From the NCBI GenBank assembly GCA_023256355.1, contig JAGDXJ010000060.1, forward strand, positions 1 through 34,991: a DNA stretch of 34,991 nucleotides. Reading direction: 5' to 3'. A model generated the notes under the pieces. The model made no database searches and was not told the DNA's origin. It saw nothing but the letters and a program-made list of their open reading frames with translations. A program made the position numbers and the translations under genes. Positions 10,529 to 18,492 of this stretch are shown here, in pieces (position 1 is the first letter of the stretch; each line of letters starts with the position of its first letter). This DNA is from Nitrososphaerales archaeon (GTDB lineage Archaea > Thermoproteota > Nitrososphaeria > Conexivisphaerales > UBA164).

Positions 10529-11185
10529 TCAGATAAACTGTATGCTTTCTTTTAACTTTTCTATGTTCTCAGCGATGCTTCCAGAAAAGATTCCTGTCCC
10601 GATAACAAGCATTTCAGCCCCAGCCTCCGCAACATCTTTTGCGTTCTCGGGTTTGATGCCTCCATCCGCAGAAATAGTATAGTTCATCCCTCTTTTTTCC
10701 CTGAAGCGCTTTAGCTCTGAAATAGCTTCCAGAGAGGAAGGGTTTAGCCTCTGCCCTCCTTCTCCGGGCTTTACAAGAAGCAATAGGACGCTGTCAACTT
10801 CGCTCAGCAGGGCGCTGTCAAAATAAGATAAAGCATTTAAAGCTATACCTGCTTTCTTTCCATTGTCTTTTACAGTTTTTACGAGCTTAACTGGATCTGC
10901 AGATGCTTCTGGATGAAAGTAGATCGTTTCAACTTTATCGAGGTTCAGGAAGCTTTCAATCTGAAGCTCGGGTCTAGAAACCATCAGATGCAATTCGCCG
11001 GTTACATTGAAGCTCCTAAGGATAGAACTCACTAACCTGTCCCCAAAACTGATTCTTTTCGCATAAATGCCGTCTGTTATGTCAAAGTGAAAAAGCGTTA
11101 TGCCGTTTTCCACAGCGATCTTTATGCTTTGATAATAACTTAGAGGGTCCACCTCAAGTATTGAAGCTGATATCTTAACCTTCAA
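10529..11185 (-). CDS. rpe: Ribulose-phosphate 3-epimerase
   Basis: The enzyme interconverts ribulose 5-phosphate and xylulose 5-phosphate. The protein has 218 residues, normal for Rpe, with a TIM-barrel. Metal and catalytic residues are H33/D35 (HFDITDG), H66 (HLMV) and the Asp of ISADGG near residue 174, followed by the phosphate-binding VIGTGIF. The start is TTG 11185, overlapping the transaldolase 3' end by 11 nt. It is the last of nine overlapping genes. Here it supplies xylulose 5-phosphate to the operon's own transketolase for making sedoheptulose 7-phosphate. Classic pentose-phosphate enzymes are missing from many archaea, which makes this operonic copy notable. Confidence 0.93.
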   Translation of the reverse strand: MKVKISASILEVDPLSYYQSIKIAVENGITLFHFDITDGIYAKRISFGDRLVSSILRSFNVTGELHLMVSRPELQIESFLNLDKVETIYFHPEASADPVKLVKTVKDNGKKAGIALNALSYFDSALLSEVDSVLLLLVKPGEGGQRLNPSSLEAISELKRFREKRGMNYTISADGGIKPENAKDVAEAGAEMLVIGTGIFSGSIAENIEKLKESIQFI

Positions 11186-12029
11186 AGAGTTCTCTGTAGC
11201 CGGATTTCTCTGCGTCTTCGTAAAAGATCTTTACGCCTTCTTCTGTCTTTGGGTGCTTTATCATGTCTTCGAGCACATATGCAGGCAGCGTTACTATTTG
11301 AGGTCCGACGATCATTATTTGATAAACCTGCCTCACGTTTCTTATGCTGGCCGCTATGATTTCAGTTCTAATGCCATAGTTTTCAAACGACCTTTTAATC
11401 TTCTCAACAAGATCAACGCCGCTCAGTACCCCTGAGTTTCCTTCCAAGTCATAAAGTTTGAACGCATCTTCAATCATTTTTGCTTCGCTGAGTTTTAATT
11501 TTTTGTATTCCTGCACCGCTGAACTGTCATAATAATCTTCCTTACCAAAACTGATTCCAAGCTTTTTCCTGATATAATCATCAACCCTGCCTACAAAAGG
11601 GCTTACATAGGAAGCGCCGGCTTTAGCAGCAAGGAAAGCCTGAGAAGGCGTCATTATTAGCGTAGCGTTAACCGGAATCCCCTTACCGCTTATCTCTTTA
11701 ATTACCTTAAGTCCATCTATAGATGACCCAAAGGAACCCACGCTTATGGGTATCTTTACAACGACGTTCCCAGCTATACCGTTAAAGTTTCTGTAAAGGT
11801 ACTCAGCTTCGCTTATCATTTTTTCAGGCAAAACGCTCGCAACTTCCAAGCTCACCGGCCTCCCTTTTCCGGCAATTTCGCATATCTCAGCTATGTAATC
11901 TTTCAGTTTTACTTCTTTCCTCTTTTCAACAGCTATCCTCAGAAGGGTTGGGTTGGTTGTTACTCCATCTATTATGCCAGAATACTTTTTTATTTCATCA
12001 ACTTCTGCCGAATCTATAAATATCTTCAT
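11175..12029 (-). CDS. tal: Transaldolase of the TalC/MipB (fructose-6-phosphate aldolase-like) type, extended
   Basis: The family uses a Schiff-base lysine to move dihydroxyacetone units (sedoheptulose 7-P + glyceraldehyde 3-P to erythrose 4-P + fructose 6-P). Seen here are GVTTNPTLL (22-30), the catalytic K92 in VVVKIPIS, N121 in NATLI, and YVSPFVGRVDD (141-151). The protein has 284 residues against about 215-220 for the small TalC/Fsa type; the extra length lies mostly at about 152-215 and in the N-terminal third. The ATG overlaps the gmhB stop (ATGA). In this operon it links fructose 6-phosphate to sedoheptulose 7-phosphate. Confidence 0.9.
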   Translation of the reverse strand: MKIFIDSAEVDEIKKYSGIIDGVTTNPTLLRIAVEKRKEVKLKDYIAEICEIAGKGRPVSLEVASVLPEKMISEAEYLYRNFNGIAGNVVVKIPISVGSFGSSIDGLKVIKEISGKGIPVNATLIMTPSQAFLAAKAGASYVSPFVGRVDDYIRKKLGISFGKEDYYDSSAVQEYKKLKLSEAKMIEDAFKLYDLEGNSGVLSGVDLVEKIKRSFENYGIRTEIIAASIRNVRQVYQIMIVGPQIVTLPAYVLEDMIKHPKTEEGVKIFYEDAEKSGYRELFEG

Positions 12030-12553
12030 CCTTTCGTTTCACTCATTATTATTTCAACGGCTTCCTTAAAGCTTTTAACTTTGTAATCAGCCTTCGCTTC
12101 AGGATCGTCGGTGATAAGGATCGTCGTGCACCCGGCTGCCTTTCCAGCTTCAGCATCGATCTGTTTATCCCCTATCATAAAGCTTGACTTCAGGTCTATG
12201 CCGTGCTTTTTTGCTGCCTCAAGGAGCATCCCGGGTCTGGGTTTCCTGCATTCGCAATCTTCTTCCGGCAGACATGGACAAACATATATATCATCGATCT
12301 TAGCTCCATACGCCGAAAGCTCTTTAACCATCCTTTCATGTATCTTATTCAGGTTCTCCTCCGTTATAAGACCCCTTTTCAGCCCAGATTGGTTGGTTAC
12401 TACAATGATCAGGAAGCCCACTTCGTTTAACTTTTTTATTCCTTCTCCAACTCCGGGCATGAGCATAAACTGCGCTGGCGAGGACATATAGTGCACATCG
12501 TAGCAGATCACGCCGTCCCTATCTAAAAAGACGGCCCTATTTAAAGAGCTCAT
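12026..12553 (-). CDS. gmhB: D-glycero-D-manno-heptose 1,7-bisphosphate 7-phosphatase (HAD)
   Basis: The HAD phosphatase removes the 7-phosphate from heptose 1,7-bisphosphate. The protein has 175 residues from ATG 12553; a TTG two codons upstream is in frame. D11 and D13 in FLDRDGVI are the nucleophile and acid, TNQSG is at 53-57, and IGDKQID carries the metal Asp near 129. The zinc loop reads CPCLPEEDCECRKPRPG (C92, C94, C100, C102), so it has four Cys where bacterial GmhB usually has Cys-His-Cys-Cys. The start overlaps gmhA by 17 nt. It is step three of the GDP-heptose pathway encoded here. Confidence 0.92.
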   Translation of the reverse strand: MSSLNRAVFLDRDGVICYDVHYMSSPAQFMLMPGVGEGIKKLNEVGFLIIVVTNQSGLKRGLITEENLNKIHERMVKELSAYGAKIDDIYVCPCLPEEDCECRKPRPGMLLEAAKKHGIDLKSSFMIGDKQIDAEAGKAAGCTTILITDDPEAKADYKVKSFKEAVEIIMSETKG

Positions 12554-13109
12554 TCTCAACTATTTCGCTTATTATGTGACCTATTGTTATGTGAGCTTCC
12601 TGAATTCTGGGCGTTGAATCTGAGGGTACATTTATGCACAGGTCGACTACGTTTGCGAGCTCCCCTCCGCTTTTGCCGGTGAGCCCGACCGTAAATGCCC
12701 CGAGCTCTTTTGCCCTTAATACGCCTTTTATCACGCTCTTTGATTTTCCGCTCGTGCTTATGCCTATAACTACGTCACCATGCTTTACAAAGGCTTCAAC
12801 CTGCCTTTCAAACACGTTTTCGTAGCTGTAGTCGTTGGCTATTGCAGTAATGCATGAGGTGTTTGTAGTCAATGATATAGCCGGAAGGCTTTTCCTCTCT
12901 TTCATGAACCTGCCGACAAATTCGCAGGCTATATGCTGGGCGTCTGCGGCGCTTCCACCGTTTCCAAAGAGCACAACCTTGTTACCTTTTTTCAGAGCTT
13001 CAGCTATGATTTCAGCGGCTCTGTATATTTTCTGCGTTTCAGCTGTCTCTGCAAGCGCCCTTTTTATGTCTGAACTTTCAAGCAACCTTTTTTTAACTAA
13101 ATCTTCCAA
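12537..13109 (-). CDS. gmhA: Sedoheptulose-7-phosphate isomerase
   Basis: The enzyme converts sedoheptulose 7-phosphate to D-glycero-D-manno-heptose 7-phosphate, the committed step. The SIS-fold protein has 190 residues, the usual length. Signatures are GNGGSAADAQH (49-59) with E63, the phosphate loop STSGKS (118-123), and STPRIQEAHITIGH (165-178) with the conserved C-terminal His. The start is TTG 13109, overlapping hddA by 13 nt. Its place between the heptose kinase and the phosphatase leaves little doubt about the role over other SIS isomerases. Confidence 0.95.
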   Translation of the reverse strand: MEDLVKKRLLESSDIKRALAETAETQKIYRAAEIIAEALKKGNKVVLFGNGGSAADAQHIACEFVGRFMKERKSLPAISLTTNTSCITAIANDYSYENVFERQVEAFVKHGDVVIGISTSGKSKSVIKGVLRAKELGAFTVGLTGKSGGELANVVDLCINVPSDSTPRIQEAHITIGHIISEIVENELFK

Positions 13110-14095
13110 ACCTTTACCCCCTCCTTTTCGAACCTGAAACTTAAAGGTTCGAGGTTCATCTTTAACGCTTCCTTTATCACTTCGCCCCTCTTATCCTTTT
13201 TCGTGAACATGAGGATAAACCCTCCGCCCCCTGCGCCCTGAATCTTCCCGCCCAGTCCGCCTGCCTTTATCAGGGCATCATAAGCCCTGTCTATGTCTTG
13301 GTCGGATATCTTTTCAGACATCTTCTTCTTGAACTCCCAGTTTTCGTTTATTAACTGGCCAAAGTAGTCAAGATCTTCATTCTGAAGAGCCCTGTAAAGC
13401 TCATAAGCTATTCTTTTGAGCTCATCCCTTATGCGCTTCTCCTTTTCTTTTTCCTCTTCGTATTTCTTCTTCATATCTGCATGAATTTCATGAGAAAAGT
13501 GCGCTTTTCCCGTAAACAAGAGAAGCGTCCTGTACTGAAGCTCTTCAAACACCTCGTCTTTTAAAACCAAAGGGGTGACCTTTACGCCTTCTTTAAAGAA
13601 CTCCATCAGGTTTAACCCGCCATATGCAGCCGCAAACTGGTCCTGATAGCCCCCGAGTTGCCCCAGTTCAACCCTCTCAACGTTATAGGCAAGCATCGCG
13701 ATGTCGTACTTCTTCATTCTAAGTCCAAGCGCCTCAGAAAATGCGCTTATGAGGGAAACCGCTAAAGAAGACGAAGTGCCCATACCAGAACCGGCTTGTA
13801 TTTCGCTGAAAGTTTCTACTTTGAAACCTTTATCGAGCTTGAACTGGTTGGCGACAGCTTTTATGAGGTCTAGCTGACCGTCATACGGCAACCTTGAAAC
13901 GCTGTACACAAGTTCTCTGTTCATGTCTACTGAGCTTATGATGATTTTTTCTCCCCCGAGCGCAAGAGAAGCATACGCGTACCTGTTCACTGTAACGTTT
14001 AAAACAGCCCCTCCATTTTCCCAGCAATAAGGAGGTACGTCTGATCCGCCTCCACCGAAACTTATTCTGAAGGGAGCTCTAGACCTTACCAGCAA
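13097..14095 (-). CDS. hddA: D-glycero-alpha-D-manno-heptose-7-phosphate kinase (GHMP family)
   Basis: The kinase phosphorylates heptose 7-phosphate at C1 in the alpha configuration, committing the route to a GDP-activated sugar. The protein has 332 residues. The N terminus RSRAPFRISFGGGGSDVPP is the HddA form of GHMP motif 1, GSGMGTSSS (102-110) is the ATP loop, and GGLGGKIQGAGGGG (about 277-290) is motif 3. A charged coiled stretch lies at about 205-235. The start is TTG 14095 inside the hddC 3' end (17-nt overlap). Confidence 0.93.
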   Translation of the reverse strand: MLVRSRAPFRISFGGGGSDVPPYCWENGGAVLNVTVNRYAYASLALGGEKIIISSVDMNRELVYSVSRLPYDGQLDLIKAVANQFKLDKGFKVETFSEIQAGSGMGTSSSLAVSLISAFSEALGLRMKKYDIAMLAYNVERVELGQLGGYQDQFAAAYGGLNLMEFFKEGVKVTPLVLKDEVFEELQYRTLLLFTGKAHFSHEIHADMKKKYEEEKEKEKRIRDELKRIAYELYRALQNEDLDYFGQLINENWEFKKKMSEKISDQDIDRAYDALIKAGGLGGKIQGAGGGGFILMFTKKDKRGEVIKEALKMNLEPLSFRFEKEGVKVWKI

Positions 14096-14783
14096 CTTTA
14101 TTCACCCACTCGAGAAAAGAGCGATATCCTTCTACTGTTCCTATGTCCCATAATCGGTTTTCGAAGATGCATGCGTAGACTCCGTGGCTTATAAGCAATG
14201 GTAGAAAATCGTATTCAAAAGAAAAGCTTTCCGATTCAGGCATATGGTTAAAAACGTCTTTCTTGAGCAGAGAGACGCCCGCGTAGAAAAAGCCGGATGC
14301 GTTCTCGACCTCCCGAATACCGATTACTCTGTAGTTATCGGCTATCTCTATGACCCCTGCTTTCTGCTTGGTGCTCCCTTTTTTTACCAGAAGGCAAGCC
14401 GCTCCTTCTTGCTCTGAGCATTTTTTAAAGAACCAGCTGTAATCTAAATCTACATAGGTGTCACCGTTCATCAAGAGGAATTCTTCCTCATCCTTTAACA
14501 AACGGTAAGCGTTCTTTATAGCTCCCCCTGTTCCAAGGGGCTTTTCTTCTTTTGAATATTCGATCCTGACGCCGAGAAGGCTTCCATCCCCAAAGTAGGA
14601 AATAATCCTGTCGGCCATATACCCCACACTGAGCACGATTTCCTTTATGCCCTGAGATCTGAGCTGTTCTATCAAGATCTGAAGAAAAGGCTTGCCGTTA
14701 ACGTCAGCCATGGGCTTTGGTCTGTCGTTCACAACGCTCCTGAGCCTCGTGCCCAGTCCGCCAGCCAGTATTAAGGCCTTCAT
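14079..14783 (-). CDS. hddC: D-glycero-alpha-D-manno-heptose 1-phosphate guanylyltransferase
   Basis: The nucleotidyltransferase activates heptose 1-phosphate, by family context with GTP, to GDP-heptose. The protein has 234 residues with LAGGLGTRLR (6-15), RPKPMADVNGKP (21-32), GTGGA (84-88) and the metal-binding NGDTYVDLD (106-114), and ends soon after WDIGTVEGY. The ATG overlaps the transketolase stop (ATGA). Sequence alone cannot exclude another NTP or hexose 1-phosphate; the operon with hddA and gmhB makes the GDP-heptose assignment strong. Confidence 0.9.
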   Translation of the reverse strand: MKALILAGGLGTRLRSVVNDRPKPMADVNGKPFLQILIEQLRSQGIKEIVLSVGYMADRIISYFGDGSLLGVRIEYSKEEKPLGTGGAIKNAYRLLKDEEEFLLMNGDTYVDLDYSWFFKKCSEQEGAACLLVKKGSTKQKAGVIEIADNYRVIGIREVENASGFFYAGVSLLKKDVFNHMPESESFSFEYDFLPLLISHGVYACIFENRLWDIGTVEGYRSFLEWVNKVAGKV

Positions 14784-15700
14784 TTTTTCCTCTTCAGAAC
14801 TTTTCTTACAGATGAAGCTATGTTTTCAGATGTAAGCCCGTAAAACCTGAACAGCTCCTCGAGCGATGCGCTCTGTCCAAAGCTGTCATTTATACCGACG
14901 AACTCAACAGGAACCGGATAGTGCTTTGAAAGAACTTCCGTCACAGCTCCTCCCAGACCACCTATAACGCTGTGTTCTTCTGCCGTAACTATAGCTCCGG
15001 TAGACTTTGCGGCCTTGATTATGAGCTCCTCATCTATGGGCTTAACGCTTGACATGTTTATGAGTCCAACGCTTATTCCATCTTTTTTTAATTCTTCAAC
15101 TGCCTTTATGGCAATGCTGAGCATGTTTCCGTTGGCTATTATGTATACGTCAGAGCCGTCGTTCATGATATTCCCCTTGCCAAGCTCAAACCGCAGGCCT
15201 TTTTCAAATATTATCGGGCTCTCACTCCTGCTCAGCCTCACGTAAATCGGCCCCTTGATCTTCAAAGATTCTTCGGTAACGGTGTCGGCTTCAACGGCGT
15301 CAGCGGGAACTATGACTTTAAAGTTTGGAAGAGCCCTGAAAACAGCTACATCTTCAACTGTCTGATGAGACCAGCCGTCAGAAGAGTTTGTCAGGCCTGA
15401 ATGAGAAGCGAAGATCTTAACTTCTAGGTTATCATGAGCTATTATCCTGAGCTGATCGTAAGCTTTTAAGACGAATACTGAATAAAGGGAGGCATAAACC
15501 TTCAGCCCAGAGTAAGCCAGACCGACAGCTGTGCCGAAGAGGTTTTCTTCTGCTATGCCGAAGTTTATGAACCTTTGGGGGTATATTTTTCTGAATTGAG
15601 AAGTTTTCGTAGAGCCAGAAACGTCTGCATCAAGTACCACTATGCTCGGATCTGAACCTATCCTGACGAGGGCTTTTCCGAAAGCTTCCCTAGTTGACAT
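14780..15700 (-). CDS. Transketolase, C-terminal subunit
   Basis: This is the pyrimidine-binding and C-terminal half of a split transketolase (306 residues), working with the preceding gene. The catalytic Glu lies in NFGIAEENLFG (E51/E52), and the substrate-side His cluster in ASHSGLTN and GWSHQTVED. I choose ATG 15700 over TTG 15703 because AAGGAG lies 4 nt upstream. It overlaps the N-terminal subunit gene by 11 nt. In this operon it transfers two-carbon units to make sedoheptulose 7-phosphate from xylulose 5-phosphate and ribose 5-phosphate. A split DXS- or sulfopyruvate-type enzyme is less likely given the neighbours. Confidence 0.92.
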   Translation of the reverse strand: MSTREAFGKALVRIGSDPSIVVLDADVSGSTKTSQFRKIYPQRFINFGIAEENLFGTAVGLAYSGLKVYASLYSVFVLKAYDQLRIIAHDNLEVKIFASHSGLTNSSDGWSHQTVEDVAVFRALPNFKVIVPADAVEADTVTEESLKIKGPIYVRLSRSESPIIFEKGLRFELGKGNIMNDGSDVYIIANGNMLSIAIKAVEELKKDGISVGLINMSSVKPIDEELIIKAAKSTGAIVTAEEHSVIGGLGGAVTEVLSKHYPVPVEFVGINDSFGQSASLEELFRFYGLTSENIASSVRKVLKRKK

Positions 15701-16547
15701 CAAGCTCCTTCATCTCTTCTTTGTGCTTCTCTTCTAACTCAGGGAGAAGCTTTTCAAGCTCCTGCTTGCTGAGAGGTTTTCCGTGAAACTCTGTAACCCA
15801 TTCGCCTATGAGCGAACCTTTGCCCTTTGTCGTGTGAGCTATTATCACCTTTGGTTTATCGCTTATTTCCTGTGCAGACCTGAATGCGCTGTAAAGCGCT
15901 TCTACGTCGTGACCGTCAACCTCCTGGACGTGCCAGCCAAAGGCCCTCCACTTGTCAGCTATGGGCTCAACGCTCATGCTCTTTTCTGTAGGACCAGACT
16001 GCTGAAGACCATTCCTGTCTACTACAGCTATTACGTTGTCAAGGGCGTAATGGGATGCGAACATAGCCGCTTCCCAGACTGTTCCTTCTTGAAGCTCCCC
16101 GTCGCCCATTAGCACATAGACTTTATAGTCCTTTTTCTTCAGCTTTCCGGCGAACGCGATCCCGTTTCCTATAGCTAGACCGTTCCCCAGCGAACCCGTT
16201 GTCGCTTCTATCATCATGTCTGGGTTCCATTCTGGATGACCCTGAAGGGGGCTTCCCAGCTTCCTCAGTTTTTTTATGTAGGACCTGTCAAGGTAGCCAG
16301 CTTCAATCAGGGCAGCGTAAAGTATAGGGACAGCGTGTCCCTTGCTGAACACGAGCCGGTCCCTTTCTTCCCATGATGGATTTTTTGGGTCGTGCCTCAT
16401 AACTTTAAAGAAAAGGACAGCAACTATATCTTTACTTGAAAGGGAACCACCGGGGTGGCCTGAACCTGCTTCAGTAGTCATCTGCAGGACATCTATCATC
16501 ATCCTGTAGGAAATTTCTTTAAGCTTTTTAACCTCTTCCCTGTTCAT
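15690..16547 (-). CDS. Transketolase, N-terminal (TPP-binding) subunit
   Basis: The protein has 285 residues and is the diphosphate-binding half. Visible are SGHPGGSLSS (29-38), FSKGHA with H71, GSLGNGLAIGNG (118-129), and the TPP motif GDGELQEG...DRNGLQQSG (148-185). Its ATG overlaps the stop of the PfkB-like kinase (ATGA), and the C-terminal partner starts within its last codons. Split transketolases are usual in archaea and some bacteria; what is unusual is the embedding in a heptose operon. Confidence 0.94.
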   Translation of the reverse strand: MNREEVKKLKEISYRMMIDVLQMTTEAGSGHPGGSLSSKDIVAVLFFKVMRHDPKNPSWEERDRLVFSKGHAVPILYAALIEAGYLDRSYIKKLRKLGSPLQGHPEWNPDMMIEATTGSLGNGLAIGNGIAFAGKLKKKDYKVYVLMGDGELQEGTVWEAAMFASHYALDNVIAVVDRNGLQQSGPTEKSMSVEPIADKWRAFGWHVQEVDGHDVEALYSAFRSAQEISDKPKVIIAHTTKGKGSLIGEWVTEFHGKPLSKQELEKLLPELEEKHKEEMKELDVN

Positions 16548-17530
16548 TTTGCATCATTCTTTGAAACATAATCTACGAGCTTTTCAAAGAATTCTCCCTT
16601 AACTTTTTCGCTCTGTGTCTTAAGAGCGGCGGTAAAGTAAGAAAGCTTTGAAGCCTCCTCGTATGAAAAACCGAGAGAAAGAAAGACAGCAAAGGATGAA
16701 ACTATAACGTCTCCTATGCCCCTGAGGTTTGATGGCCTGAAGCTCAAAGGCTCAACCTTAAAGAAAGATTCGCCCTTCAGGCAGAAAAATCCTTCTTCGA
16801 GCCACGTTATGAGCACGTTTTCGACCTTTGCCATAGAAGAAAGCTTGAGGGCCATGTTCCTGTAACTGGTGCTGTTCATTGGAGATATCCCTGTAAGCTT
16901 TACCGCATCTTCCCTGTTCATCCTGAGGTAGTCGGCATCGCTGTACATGTATACGTTCTCTGGCCTCCCGTTTATTATGAGAGGTATGTTCCTCTCCTTC
17001 GTGCTGGACACTACAGCTTCCTTGACGCTTTTGCTAAGAAACCCCCTTGCGTGATCTGATATTATAACGGAATCAGCCTCACCAACTCTTTTCTTGAACC
17101 TCTTTATCACTGAGTTTTCTGCTTCTTCTGATATCCCTTTTTTAGAGGACTTTTCTGCCCATAACAAAAGGTATCCGTCAGAGAAGACCCTGTAAACTGA
17201 ATCTGTGTTTCTGTTTTCATCAAATACTATTTCTGCGTCTTTGACCTCCTTTTTGACCTCTTCAGCAAAGTGTTCGCCTTCAGGATCTGAGCCTACCACA
17301 GTTATGTAAACTGGCTTTACAGAAAGGTCTAAAAGGCCCTTCACGGCGTTGTAAGAAGCCCCTAGCTTGTAGTACTCTTTCTTTATGTTCATAGCGGGGA
17401 TCGGAGCTTCCCTTGATATTCCTTCTGGCTCAACGATCGTAAAGCGATCTATAACTGGATCGCCTAAAACTATAACATTAATGTCTTTAAGTTTACCCTT
17501 AACAGAGGCGAGTTTTTCCGAAAGACTCAT
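16544..17530 (-). CDS. PfkB-family kinase, RfaE/HldE N-domain-like, first gene of the heptose operon
   Basis: The protein has 328 residues. The N-terminal GDPVIDRF...GISREAPIPAM matches the RfaE1 type (normally ...RISPEAPVPV), and ADSVIISDHARGFLS (152-166) matches its ...SDYGKG... segment. The catalytic loop GAGD is GIGD here (271-274) with D274 kept, and the usual GGAxN substrate motif is LGASYN (57-62). Bacterial RfaE1 makes beta-heptose 1,7-bisphosphate, whereas hddA in this operon makes the alpha form. This kinase may therefore act on another sugar, such as a ketose feeding the transketolase, or be a second heptose kinase. No RfaE C-terminal nucleotidyltransferase domain is present. Confidence 0.8.
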   Translation of the reverse strand: MSLSEKLASVKGKLKDINVIVLGDPVIDRFTIVEPEGISREAPIPAMNIKKEYYKLGASYNAVKGLLDLSVKPVYITVVGSDPEGEHFAEEVKKEVKDAEIVFDENRNTDSVYRVFSDGYLLLWAEKSSKKGISEEAENSVIKRFKKRVGEADSVIISDHARGFLSKSVKEAVVSSTKERNIPLIINGRPENVYMYSDADYLRMNREDAVKLTGISPMNSTSYRNMALKLSSMAKVENVLITWLEEGFFCLKGESFFKVEPLSFRPSNLRGIGDVIVSSFAVFLSLGFSYEEASKLSYFTAALKTQSEKVKGEFFEKLVDYVSKNDAK

Positions 17531-17550
17531 TATGCTTTTTTATTATTTTT

Positions 17551-17562
17551 TTTAATTTATAT
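17551..17562 (-). promoter_or_regulatory. Promoter of the nine-gene heptose operon
   Basis: On the minus strand ATATAAATTAAA is centred about 27 nt before the ATG at 17530, as for a leaderless archaeal promoter. The remaining gap to 17676 shows no clear riboswitch or terminator beyond T-rich runs. Confidence 0.55.
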
Positions 17563-17676
17563 GTTTTTAAAATTTTAAGCACATGTCGGGAGCTTTTTAT
17601 CAATGATAGATAAGCAAAAATAACGTTAAAAGTCAATACAAAATGTATCGATAACGTAAACCTTGATTACGAAACG

Positions 17677-18492
17677 CTAAGCTAGATCTTCCCAGATCTT
17701 TTCCAACTTTTTTGCCACGACTTCTGCTTTGTGATTATTCTTTATGTATTCTACGTTTTCCCTCCCTTCTCTTTCGACAAATCCAGGATCGGAAAGCTGC
17801 TCTGCCCTTTCTTTTAAAAAGCTTTTGTGCCTGTAATCAATCGTCGCTAAGCCCGTTGACATGGCTTCCAGACAAGTTTTGCTACAGCTCTCGATCGTAA
17901 ACCTGTCTATAAAAATATCATACTTTTTCAGCAACGACGGCATTTCACTGTAAGGGAACTTTTTCTCCAGAACATCTAATGCAATGCCGTTCTTCTGTAA
18001 AAGCTCGGGCAACTCTTTTGGAAGGCTCTCGTACGATAGCTTGAAGTATACAGCCCGTGGATTTTTAGAATAGCTTTCCTTTGGTATAAAAACGTCAGTC
18101 CTTACAGGGTTGGGTAAATAGACAGCATCGGGCCTGTACTCTTTTACTATAGTTTCAAGATCAGGCGTTGCGTATATTACTTTTTTTGCCGAACGCAGAT
18201 CATGCTTGACAATCCAGCCCCAGCTCTTGCTTTTAAGCGTCCACCTTACGTCCGAGCCGTGCACGTGCAGCACGTCTAAATGCTTAAAGACGCTCACAAG
18301 ATAGGCATCCTGCAGAGCGTAATTTGCATGATAAATTTCCCCTTCAGACCTTAAGATGTCAAAGAGTAATCCTAAGGTCTTAGAATAAAGCCCTCGGGTC
18401 CTCTTTATAAAATTTATATCAAATTTATCGCTGACATAGGGAATAATGTCCTCCATTACGTGAGCGCAATCGTTAACTATTACTAACTTCAT
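17677..18492 (-). CDS. Glycosyltransferase, GT4/GT-B-like
   Basis: The protein has 271 residues, short for GT4 but with a recognisable GT-B C-terminal half: YLPNPVRTDVFIP, a sugar-nucleotide region FIDRFTIESCSKTCLEAMSTGLATI (about 195-220), and a closing helix. The N-terminal half contains VLHVHGSDVRW, common in GT4 enzymes. Its ATG overlaps the upstream glycosyltransferase stop (ATGA). Donor and acceptor are unknown; the adjacent heptose operon makes GDP-heptose one candidate donor, by inference. Confidence 0.78.
   Translation of the reverse strand: MKLVIVNDCAHVMEDIIPYVSDKFDINFIKRTRGLYSKTLGLLFDILRSEGEIYHANYALQDAYLVSVFKHLDVLHVHGSDVRWTLKSKSWGWIVKHDLRSAKKVIYATPDLETIVKEYRPDAVYLPNPVRTDVFIPKESYSKNPRAVYFKLSYESLPKELPELLQKNGIALDVLEKKFPYSEMPSLLKKYDIFIDRFTIESCSKTCLEAMSTGLATIDYRHKSFLKERAEQLSDPGFVEREGRENVEYIKNNHKAEVVAKKLEKIWEDLA

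Noticed and set aside
17531-17676. Riboswitch before the heptose operon
   Set aside because: Only AT-rich promoter sequence is seen, without conserved stems; the predicted transcript start is at the start codon, leaving no leader.
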